A DNA stretch of 7,554 bases from NCBI GenBank assembly GCA_024642765.1, contig JAHEAM010000177.1, positions 1-7,554 of the forward strand, in the 5' to 3' direction. Position 1 is the first letter of the stretch. Each line of letters opens with the position of its first letter. Shown piece by piece: positions 1 through 5,716 of the stretch. The stretch is from Planctomycetaceae bacterium (lineage in GTDB: Bacteria > Planctomycetota > Planctomycetia > Pirellulales > Pirellulaceae). Both the position numbers and the translations under genes were made by a program. The notes under the pieces were generated by a model. It worked only from the letters and a program-made list of their open reading frames with translations, was not told the origin of the DNA and made no database searches.

Positions 1-312
1 CTGTTCAATGTGCGGCAATACGAATCGAGTCCAACCCCATTGCGAAAATTCGTTTTGGTTGCGGTGTTCATGGCCCTTTGGGAATTTCTTATGGGCTGTT
101 TCGTAGCCGGCAATCGACAACCCAAGTTGCTTCAAATTGTTTGTGCAAGAAGTGCGTCGAGCGGACTCGCGAGCACTCTGAACGGCCGGCAATAGCAAGC
201 CAACCAGAATGCCAATTATGGCAATCACAACCAGCAACTCGATCAGCGTAAATCCGTTATTTAAAGATCGACAACGACGAACGCGACTTGGAACCAGATC
301 GCTTAGATTCAT
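1..312 (-). CDS. DUF1559 family prepilin-type protein, N-terminal part (gene runs off the window)
   Basis: The reading frame is open from an ATG at 312 to the window edge, giving 104 codons with no stop. Residues 1-20 are a short basic leader ending in Gly20. Next comes FTLIELLVVIAIIGILVGLL, a type IV prepilin N-methylation motif with cleavage expected after Gly20, Phe21 as the first mature residue and Glu25 at position +5. The following ARRTSCTNNLKQLGL stretch (residues 51-65) and the HKKFPKG motif are typical of the DUF1559 family, which is strongly expanded in planctomycetes and usually about 300-400 residues long, so most of the protein is missing here. GAGG at 318-321 lies 5 nt before the ATG and supports this start. 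By family it should be a secreted, membrane-anchored pseudopilin-like protein; its exact role is not known. It follows the sigma/anti-sigma pair by 74 bp on the same strand. Confidence 0.93.
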   Translation of the reverse strand, partial: MNLSDLVPSRVRRCRSLNNGFTLIELLVVIAIIGILVGLLLPAVQSARESARRTSCTNNLKQLGLSIAGYETAHKKFPKGHEHRNQNEFSQWGWTRFVLPHIEQ

Positions 313-325
313 TTCAGCCTCAACG

Positions 326-369
326 AAAATCGTAACAATTAAAACAAAATCGTGACACAATAAAATCGT
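326..369 (-). repeat. Three direct copies of ACGATTTT before the DUF1559 gene
   Basis: On the plus strand AAAATCGT occurs at 326-333, 346-353 and 362-369; read with the genes this is ACGATTTT three times. Flanks are partly shared: TTACGATTTT at the copy nearest the gene, TCACGATTTT in the middle, TACGATTTT at the far copy. All three fall in the 74-bp gap between the FecR-LamG stop and the DUF1559 start, and the nearest copy ends only 4 bp upstream of the GAGG ribosome site. They could be binding boxes for a regulator, or elements in the 5' leader of the mRNA. The repetition is seen directly; the function is inference. Confidence 0.5.
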
Positions 370-386
370 ACGAGGAACACCGTGGC

Positions 387-2159
387 CTAGTCTATGAAAT
401 ACGCGGTAGGAATTATTTCAGTAGGATGAGGAGGTTGGTTGCTAACCATCAATTGCTGAATCTGTGCCGGAGTAAGGGCACCGTCAAACAAATATAACTC
501 GTCGATGTCGCCTAGAAATGTCTTTTGACTTTCTAACAACCCGAAGTACTTTCCGATGACCACTTTTTCACTACTTTCGATAACAGTTCGAATGGGCATC
601 GTTTGGAATCCCGTGAATTGTTCTAATCGCCCGTCCACATAAATTCGGAATTTCGCACGAATGTCATCGTAACTTCCGCCCAAATAAACACTGGCGACAT
701 GATGCCATTGGTCGTCACGCAAGTCCGTTTCACCAATCACGTAGCCTTCGCAAACCTCAGTTCGAATTGCACCCTTTTTACCAGCATCATGTTGGATATT
801 TGGATTCCAGCCGATTTGCCACTTGCCGCCGGCCTTTTTCCAATCACCCCAAGTGACAATCGAATACGAATTTTCAATGGGTGCTACTTTGGGAATCTTC
901 ACCCAAAAACAAACTGTCCGAGGCTTGTCTTCGCCAATTCCAGTCAACTTTGTATCAAGAATATTCCCGATTCCATCTAACGCAATTGCATTGCCAAACA
1001 TTCCTTTGACCGTTTTGATAGGCGGTGTCGGTTTGGAATCCCTTTCAACAGCTGCAAAAAAACCAACTGTTGGATGCCAACCAATTTCTGGCCATGAGAA
1101 ACGAGTCACTCCTTCTTCAACGGCTAAAGATCGCTCGTCAAACGGCCAATGAAAGAACGGAACGCTCTCCGAATTGAAGGTCTTTGCGATTGGCGAAATT
1201 TCCAGTTGCAATTTGCTAAGATTCCAATCGATTTCGTGCAATCCTCGACCATCGATCATAACGGCCTGATGCTTGAAAAGACTTTTGCTCGATCCTTTGG
1301 CAACTGGTACGCTGACCTCGATTTCGCCTTCTAGAACGGCTACTTCACTTTCGCCATTTTCAACAACATTAACTGAGAATCGAGTGCCAATATCCTTTAC
1401 TTTTGCCGTTGGCGTATCGACAACAAATCCAGTAGCCGAACTTGGAACAACAGCTGCCGCGGACCCGCGATGCAAAATGACTCTGGAGTTTGAAACCAGC
1501 TCGATATCTGCAGGACCTTGTACGGTTAGCTCTGCACCCCGGTCAAACGCAAGGCAAATCTTGCCGGAATTCAGATTCAACCGAACCGGCGGCAGCCAGC
1601 AACCCAGTGGCAAATTCTTGGCCCCCGAATCCCAAACGGCATCTTCCGATTGAACTACTCTCGCAATGCCTGTTAGATACCTGCTGCGCTCAATAACTGG
1701 CGTGCTTAGAATTGTAGCAACATGACTAAGCGACTGTGCGACTGACTTGTCGGCAGGATTCAGCGGATAATAAAACAACATTCCAATTGCGACCAATGCG
1801 ACAATACTGAAAATCGCACCCAAGACTATCCCGCCATTGAATCCGTCGATGCCAATTGAAAAATTCCTATTCGTCTCGGGTTCATTCGAGACAATAATCA
1901 GCGGGTTTGGTGGATTGGCTGCTGGCAAATCGGTCCTGTATTCCGAATCTTCCCGGCTAGTTCCAAACAAATCGGACAGCTGCGAATGAAGCAACACCAT
2001 TTCGAGGTATTCACGACGTGCAGCCGGTTGGCCTTCCAGCATTTCGGCCAGATATTGTTGTTGTTGCGGCGCAAGCTCGTCGCCGTCTAGCATTGGCTGC
2101 ACTAAGTCGCGGAGCATTTGAAGCGCATTCGGCGTTAAACCAATCTCACGTTCGCTCAT
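387..2159 (-). CDS. FecR-LamG transmembrane protein, probable anti-sigma factor
   Basis: This 590-residue protein starts MSEREIGL. It has a soluble, charged N-terminal segment (about 1-108), likely cytoplasmic and sigma-binding. One membrane helix follows (about 109-132, rich in Ile/Val/Ala/Gly), then a FecR domain (about 164-284, with conserved FVVDTPTAKVKDIGTRFSV and VAVLEGEIEV). The C-terminal LamG/concanavalin-like jelly roll (about 336-575) shows HWPFDE, the DQWHHVASVY motif and DIDELYLFDGALTPAQI. FecR proteins regulate ECF sigma factors from the membrane, and LamG domains often bind sugars or extracellular ligands, so this is probably a surface sensor controlling the sigma factor just upstream. 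The start is ATG at 2159: GGAGG at 2167-2171 precedes it by 7 nt, and its ATGA overlaps the sigma factor stop. A longer frame beginning at 2195 would place that Shine-Dalgarno inside the coding region. The ligand is unknown. Confidence 0.9.
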   Translation of the reverse strand: MSEREIGLTPNALQMLRDLVQPMLDGDELAPQQQQYLAEMLEGQPAARREYLEMVLLHSQLSDLFGTSREDSEYRTDLPAANPPNPLIIVSNEPETNRNFSIGIDGFNGGIVLGAIFSIVALVAIGMLFYYPLNPADKSVAQSLSHVATILSTPVIERSRYLTGIARVVQSEDAVWDSGAKNLPLGCWLPPVRLNLNSGKICLAFDRGAELTVQGPADIELVSNSRVILHRGSAAAVVPSSATGFVVDTPTAKVKDIGTRFSVNVVENGESEVAVLEGEIEVSVPVAKGSSKSLFKHQAVMIDGRGLHEIDWNLSKLQLEISPIAKTFNSESVPFFHWPFDERSLAVEEGVTRFSWPEIGWHPTVGFFAAVERDSKPTPPIKTVKGMFGNAIALDGIGNILDTKLTGIGEDKPRTVCFWVKIPKVAPIENSYSIVTWGDWKKAGGKWQIGWNPNIQHDAGKKGAIRTEVCEGYVIGETDLRDDQWHHVASVYLGGSYDDIRAKFRIYVDGRLEQFTGFQTMPIRTVIESSEKVVIGKYFGLLESQKTFLGDIDELYLFDGALTPAQIQQLMVSNQPPHPTEIIPTAYFID

Positions 2160-2686
2160 AGAACTCCCTCCGAAAGACTTTTGTGGCGGATACACGACTT
2201 AAGTCGTTCACGAATTCGAACTAACGATCGCTTCAGTCCACCGACAGTTCGCCCCAATTTCGTTGCGTATTTCGCCAGGGTAACTCCACTTCCATAACGA
2301 ACCTCGATCAATTCACGTTCGTTTTTCTTAAGTTCTTGCAAGCAATCAACCAACCATTTCTGTCGCTGCTCGAAAAGCCCATCGTTTTCCATCTCATTCG
2401 TCAAACTTTCGACCAAGTCGCTACTAAAGAACAAACGATCGCGTTTTTGGCTACTCCTAAGTGCCATGACCTGAAAACGCACAATCGCGTAAGCCCAAGT
2501 CTTGAAGTTCGTACCCCGCTGAAAGTCACCCGACTTTTCCAAAATCACTCGATTAACATCCTGTAAAACGTCTTCTGCATCTGCGTCGGAACCAGGCAAC
2601 AACAAACGACAAAGCCCCCGCAATTGCCCTTGGTGGCTCGTGACTAACTGCACAAATTCCTGTTGTTCTTTGGACAGTTGTGCCAT
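2156..2686 (-). CDS. ECF-type RNA polymerase sigma-70 factor (planctomycete/verrucomicrobial type)
   Basis: The protein has 176 residues. Region 2 covers about 10-78 and includes DAEDVLQDVNRVI (core polymerase binding) and FKTWAYAIVRFQVMA (-10 recognition and melting). Region 4 covers about 108-168, with LKKNERELIEVRYGSGVTLAKYA and the helix-turn-helix stretch GRTVGGLKRSLVRIRERL (-35 recognition). There is no region 1 or 3, as expected for ECF sigma factors. The sequence resembles the Rhodopirellula/Verrucomicrobium ECF family, which often starts about 9 residues before an EFVQL-like block; that favours ATG at 2686 over an in-frame GTG at 2713. Neither start has a strong Shine-Dalgarno; GGGG sits 3 nt before the ATG. 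Its stop overlaps the FecR-LamG start as ATGA, so the two are co-translated and probably form a sigma/anti-sigma pair. The regulon is unknown, though the DUF1559 gene downstream is a candidate. Confidence 0.93.
   Translation of the reverse strand: MAQLSKEQQEFVQLVTSHQGQLRGLCRLLLPGSDADAEDVLQDVNRVILEKSGDFQRGTNFKTWAYAIVRFQVMALRSSQKRDRLFFSSDLVESLTNEMENDGLFEQRQKWLVDCLQELKKNERELIEVRYGSGVTLAKYATKLGRTVGGLKRSLVRIRERLKSCIRHKSLSEGVL
2157..2171 (-). promoter_or_regulatory. Shine-Dalgarno and ATGA stop/start overlap coupling sigma and FecR-LamG genes
   Basis: Read on the minus strand, GGAGG (2171-2167) lies 7 nt upstream of ATG (2159-2157), and the TGA of the sigma factor (2158-2156) shares two bases with that ATG. 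The ribosome site therefore lies within the last codons of the sigma factor. This is a standard arrangement for translational coupling and for near-equal synthesis of partner proteins. It also decides the anti-sigma start. Confidence 0.85.
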
Positions 2687-2966
2687 GACCCCAAATGCTT
2701 CTTTTGATATCACGAGAGCATTCCATCAAGTCGCTCCCAAACCCCGCTGCCTAACAATCCCCACAGAAGCCTTTCGTTACTCAAATTAGCGTTCAAGACA
2801 AAAGGTAGCGCTTTCTAACACCCAAAATCCGCAAAAGGAAACCCATGATTTGCCGAGCTTAAGGTAATAACGCAAGATTTACCTTGAATTTGTTGGAAAT
2901 GGCTGACGTCTTCATTAAAAATCATTAACGCAACAGCATTTGCTTTTCGAATCTTTGAAAGAAATA
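2687..2966 (-). other. Intergenic region upstream of the sigma factor gene
   Basis: About 280 bp separate the interrupted lipoprotein gene from the sigma factor start, or 253 bp if the alternative GTG at 2713 is used. It is the longest non-coding stretch in the window and so the likely site of the sigma operon promoter, possibly autoregulated. I see no clear -35/-10 pair, no GC-rich hairpin with a T run, and no open frame with codon-like content. An 8-bp repeat, TTGCGTTA on the minus strand (plus positions 2868-2875 and 2926-2933), is present but is within chance expectation. Confidence 0.4.
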
Positions 2967-3266
2967 TCAATCGTCAAACTCTGTTTCTGAGCGAACTCTT
3001 GAATACAACGGTCGAACCTCGGAAGTTGGAGACAGCCGAACACCTTGTTTCACGATTTCGACGGCACCCGTTTTCACACGCCCATCAGTATTGAGCAACA
3101 CTCCGATTTTTGATTCGTCTGTCGTCAAGACAAGCTCGACATAATTACCAATTTCAATTTCAAGTTCATCGCCAGTTGCAATGAACGCCGTGTCGGCTTT
3201 GACTTTTCCTCCTCGGTAAACGGTGAATCGTTGTGGCATCTCTGGTGAATGAGCAATCGTCAACAC
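2967..3266 (-). CDS. Hypothetical protein, 99 residues (3' part of the interrupted lipoprotein gene)
   Basis: Taken alone this frame can start at GTG 3266 (99 residues) or ATG 3239 (90 residues, MPQRFTVYRGG). Neither start has a credible Shine-Dalgarno. Residues 13-75 look like a small all-beta fold: alternating Val/Ile/Phe strands, Gly turns, and DELEIEIGNYVELVLTT in the middle. The tail (about 76-99) is polar and charged, ending SETEFDD. It has no signal peptide of its own, and only 9 bp (3267-3275) separate it, in the same frame, from the TAG ending the lipoprotein leader. That is why I treat it as the C-terminal half of one gene. I do not recognise the family and assign no function. Confidence 0.45.
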   Translation of the reverse strand: MLTIAHSPEMPQRFTVYRGGKVKADTAFIATGDELEIEIGNYVELVLTTDESKIGVLLNTDGRVKTGAVEIVKQGVRLSPTSEVRPLYSRVRSETEFDD

Positions 3267-3275
3267 AACACAGTT

Positions 3276-3416
3276 CTAGTCATTCGGATTCTTAAGCTTT
3301 CGAGTCTCGACAATTGGTTTCGAGATTGTCGGACGCGCGATGGGTTCACATCCCAACAGGCAAAATCCAAACAACATCATGCAAAACTGTCGAAACAAGT
3401 TGAAGTTGCTATGCAT
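3276..3416 (-). CDS. 46-residue lipoprotein leader fragment (5' part of the interrupted gene)
   Basis: If the TAG at 3276-3278 is real, translation yields only a signal peptide plus a 24-residue mature stub beginning at Cys23. The start at 3416 was chosen because it gives a normal-length signal peptide (22 residues) and has AGGG 9 nt upstream. An in-frame ATG at 3482 would add 22 residues (MIKRRRSFYW...) ahead of the signal and overlap the end of the HD gene, which is unlikely. Such a short lipoprotein could exist alone, for example as an entericidin-like peptide, but the open frame beyond the stop argues for a fragment. Confidence 0.4.
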   Translation of the reverse strand: MHSNFNLFRQFCMMLFGFCLLGCEPIARPTISKPIVETRKLKNPND

Positions 3417-3468
3417 TTGTATGGTCCCTGGGTGCTCGGAATGGTGCGAGTCCCAATAGAAAGATCGC

Positions 3469-4812
3469 CTACGTTTTATCAATCTTAGAGACGGTCCGAC
3501 GAATAAGGCCCTCTAGGTCGACTTTTTTTTGAGCTGTTTTCTCGCGCAAGCTGGGGTGGATGAAAACGCGAACTTGTTTGACGTAATCATCAAATTGACG
3601 TTCGGCCAAGGCGCGAACGATTGGCGATAGGTCACCGAGCGAGTGATATTGGTCGCCTTTTCGATCGTAAACATCCATTTCAAACTGGACCTCTAGGCCG
3701 ACGGGCGGGGCATCCAGCAAGATGTATGTTTCCGGAATTTCCTCGCCTAGTTCCACTGAAAGTTCAACGCTCAATTGTCTCGCACATTGCCAAAGCCATG
3801 AAAATGGTCGCCGCGCCAACTGTTCATACAATTGGGGCGCGTCAAAGAATCGAAATTGACCCCAGCGTTTGTAAAGGGTTCGTTCGGAGCCGAAAAGATT
3901 CAAGAACAGTTCCAACCAATGCGGTTCGTTGACTGCAGCTCGCTGCAATTCTTGCGGAAAAGTCACGTCATTGCTACGAAAGATCGTCGGCCATCGCACC
4001 TCATCTCGAATCTCAAACAAGAGGCGTTGGAACATGGCGGTCGCGCTGCGAACGGCATGGTGCCAATAAACCTCACTAAACATGACATATCGCGCAACAA
4101 CCAGGAGTTCCGCCGCAGTTTTGCCTTTCGTCGTTATCGCAATGCCATTCTTGTTCTTGTTCAGACACAGACTAGCGATCAAGCGCTGCGAATCAAAACT
4201 CTTGCCGTATGGGACACCTGCATGCAGACTGTCACGTGCAAGGTAATCCAACTTGTCGACATCGATCGGACCAGAAAGAATCGAACTGGCGATCGCGTGA
4301 GATTGGCTTGTGCCCGATTTTTGCAATAGGCGCACGACGTCTTCGCTCTTGCATCGCCAGTCTTGTTCAATGAGTTGACGCAACTGATTGTCGTCCAAGT
4401 AATCACGCGCCAGGTCTTCATGATCAGGGACGCCATCAAGACCAATGTCTTCAACCGGATGGCAAAACGGATAATGCCCCAGATCGTGAGTCAACGCAGC
4501 CAAAATCGTGGCATCCAATGTGACTTCATCCATTGCCTCAGCAAATTGCGAATCAAACATCAGTTGCTTCAAGAATAGCAACGTGGAGCGATACACGCCC
4601 AACGAATGCTCTAGCCGGTCGTGCATGGCACCAGGATATACAAACGCCACAAATCCCAATTGCCTAATGTTTGCCAGGCGACGAAAGGGCCGGCTGTCAA
4701 TGATCCGCTGCACGCGAGGCGTGAGAGGCACATCCGTCTGGTCGGGAATCCGAATTACCGATGCTGGATTATCCAGTGCCAACAGCTCGGGGATTTCACT
4801 CCGAGTCATCAT
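3469..4812 (-). CDS. HD-domain phosphohydrolase, SAMHD1/dGTPase-like
   Basis: The 447-residue protein is a metal-dependent HD-superfamily phosphohydrolase of the COG1078 type, related to deoxynucleotide triphosphohydrolases such as SAMHD1. Metal ligands are all visible: His69 (HDRLEHSLGV), His109-Asp110 (LTHDLGHYPFCH) and Asp186 (IDVDKLDYLARD), with Tyr190 matching the SAMHD1 active-site tyrosine. The N-terminal FRRLANIRQLGF block is also conserved in the group. The HD core covers about 25-215; the rest is helical followed by an alpha/beta tail. It is likely cytoplasmic; dNTP hydrolysis is inferred and the true substrate is unproven. The start is ATG at 4812, 8 nt after AGG of TAGGTGAT (4817-4824); the in-frame GTG at 4821 lies inside that ribosome site. 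An A8 run near the 3' end (3523-3530) is a possible slippage point. It sits 33 bp downstream of the zinc-ribbon gene, probably in one operon. Confidence 0.9.
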   Translation of the reverse strand: MMTRSEIPELLALDNPASVIRIPDQTDVPLTPRVQRIIDSRPFRRLANIRQLGFVAFVYPGAMHDRLEHSLGVYRSTLLFLKQLMFDSQFAEAMDEVTLDATILAALTHDLGHYPFCHPVEDIGLDGVPDHEDLARDYLDDNQLRQLIEQDWRCKSEDVVRLLQKSGTSQSHAIASSILSGPIDVDKLDYLARDSLHAGVPYGKSFDSQRLIASLCLNKNKNGIAITTKGKTAAELLVVARYVMFSEVYWHHAVRSATAMFQRLLFEIRDEVRWPTIFRSNDVTFPQELQRAAVNEPHWLELFLNLFGSERTLYKRWGQFRFFDAPQLYEQLARRPFSWLWQCARQLSVELSVELGEEIPETYILLDAPPVGLEVQFEMDVYDRKGDQYHSLGDLSPIVRALAERQFDDYVKQVRVFIHPSLREKTAQKKVDLEGLIRRTVSKIDKT

Positions 4813-4845
4813 GATTATCACCTAACCGTTCGAACGAGCGAACCT

Positions 4846-5631
4846 TTAGAACCATCCGCCTACGTCGGCCATGCAGTTCAATGCCGCATCCATCAAATCA
4901 GAAAATAGATCTTTTGTTCCCGACTCGGGAAGCGTTGGCGTCGGGACGTTTGGCATGGAGGGTTGCGATGAATTGAAACTGACTCCCGACAAAACCCGCA
5001 GCAGCAAACAACAAAGGAAATAGAATCCATAATGCAAAACGCCACTTAAGTAATCGAAATCAAATCCGACCATCCCAATCAAGGCACCAAACAAAATCAT
5101 ACCGGCACCACCCACCAGCCATGTCATTGTGAACTCGCCATTAAAGGCGTAGCCAGCAAGCGGAATGGCAAACCAAATCAACGCATAAACCGCGCTGACC
5201 GCAAACACGCGTAGCCATAGTTCACGACCCAGAAAGGCACCTCGTTCCTGGTCACGGATAAAAGAATAGGCCGCGTAAACGCAAGGTACCGCCAGCAATG
5301 CGGCACCAGCCCCAAGCAAAATATCTCTGAATTGCGACGCCTCGATCATTCGCAACATCGCCGCACCAACCACGAAGCCCAGCATGACGGCAACCATGAT
5401 TGCGATCTGCAAGCCGCTCAGTTTTGTTTCGGTTCGACGCACCGGCTTGGTGATAAGCCGGCCCTTCGAGTCCTTCGGGCCAATTTCTTGTTCATGGATG
5501 ACAACTTCATCCGACTTATCCGGAATTTGGATTACGACCTTGCATTTGGGACAAGGTCCCTCGCGTCCAGCGAATTTGTCGCTTACGTTGAAGCGAACAT
5601 GGCACCCCGGACACGTCACTCGAATAGACAT
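4846..5631 (-). CDS. Zinc-ribbon domain multi-pass membrane protein
   Basis: The protein has 261 residues. The N-terminus is a zinc ribbon with Cys7-x2-Cys10 and Cys27-x2-Cys30 (VTCPGCHVRF ... GPCPKCK), of the MJ0042-like kind that opens many planctomycete membrane proteins. A charged linker follows (about 36-72). About five hydrophobic membrane segments come next, at roughly 74-97, 104-125, 140-161, 169-189 and 195-216, then a polar Pro/Ser-rich tail ending ALNCMADVGGWF. It probably sits in the inner membrane with the ribbon in the cytoplasm. The ribbon suggests metal-stabilised protein or nucleic-acid contact, but no function is established. Only 33 bp separate it from the HD hydrolase, which makes co-transcription likely. 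The start is ATG at 5631, directly before the ribbon; the ribosome site there is weak. Confidence 0.85.
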   Translation of the reverse strand: MSIRVTCPGCHVRFNVSDKFAGREGPCPKCKVVIQIPDKSDEVVIHEQEIGPKDSKGRLITKPVRRTETKLSGLQIAIMVAVMLGFVVGAAMLRMIEASQFRDILLGAGAALLAVPCVYAAYSFIRDQERGAFLGRELWLRVFAVSAVYALIWFAIPLAGYAFNGEFTMTWLVGGAGMILFGALIGMVGFDFDYLSGVLHYGFYFLCCLLLRVLSGVSFNSSQPSMPNVPTPTLPESGTKDLFSDLMDAALNCMADVGGWF

Positions 5632-5695
5632 ACGCGACTCGAAAGTTATTGATTCGTAAACCCTCTATTCTGCCAGCCGTGTCCAGAGAATCAAG

Positions 5696-5709
5696 CGGCC
5701 AACTGGCCG
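5696..5709 (-). terminator. Short GC hairpin after the large lipoprotein gene
   Basis: CGGCC (5696-5700) and GGCCG (5705-5709) form a perfect 5-bp stem with a 4-nt loop, 7 nt past the TAG of the lipoprotein gene. On the minus strand it is followed by CTTGATTCT, not a proper T run. It may be a weak intrinsic terminator or simply a transcript-stabilising hairpin separating this gene from the zinc-ribbon operon. Confidence 0.3.
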
Positions 5710-5716
5710 AGCATTT

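Larger units (their letters stand above)
2967..3416 (-). pseudogene. Small lipoprotein gene interrupted by an in-frame TAG
   Basis: One frame runs from ATG at 3416 to TGA at 2967-2969 with a single TAG at 3276-3278. The first 46 codons give a lipoprotein leader: basic/polar start, hydrophobic core (about residues 11-21) and lipobox LLGC with Cys23 as the lipidation site, then EPIARPTISKPIVETRK. After the TAG the same frame continues for 102 codons, with beta-strand-like alternation (VVLTIAHSP, RFTVYRGGKV, DELEIEIGNYVELVL). Read through, the product would be about 149 residues, a sensible size for an exported lipoprotein. The downstream part has no ribosome site of its own. The best explanation is a nonsense mutation or sequencing error; suppression, or two separate small genes, are less likely. 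TAG is also the normal stop of three other genes here (387, 3469 and 5717), so general recoding is unlikely. The protein family is not recognised. Confidence 0.6.

Noticed and set aside
823..1653. Plus-strand open frames at 823-1152 and 1273-1653
   Set aside because: They lie wholly antisense to the FecR-LamG gene, have no ribosome site, and their translations show no domain-like pattern.
2157..2195. Longer start (MYPPQKSFGGSS...) for the FecR-LamG protein
   Set aside because: The strong GGAGG at 2167-2171 and the ATGA overlap point to ATG 2159; the extra 12 codons merely re-read the sigma factor's end and the ribosome site.
2868..2933. TTGCGTTA repeated 58 bp apart upstream of the sigma gene
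   Set aside because: A single 8-bp repeat in about 250 bp is expected by chance nearly half the time, and no third copy or symmetry supports it.
2952..2962. TCTTTCAAAGA hairpin after the interrupted lipoprotein gene as a terminator
   Set aside because: The stem is short and AT-rich with no T run after it.
3832..4329. Plus-strand open frame of 165 codons
   Set aside because: It is antisense to the HD gene, whose catalytic motifs establish the minus strand as coding.
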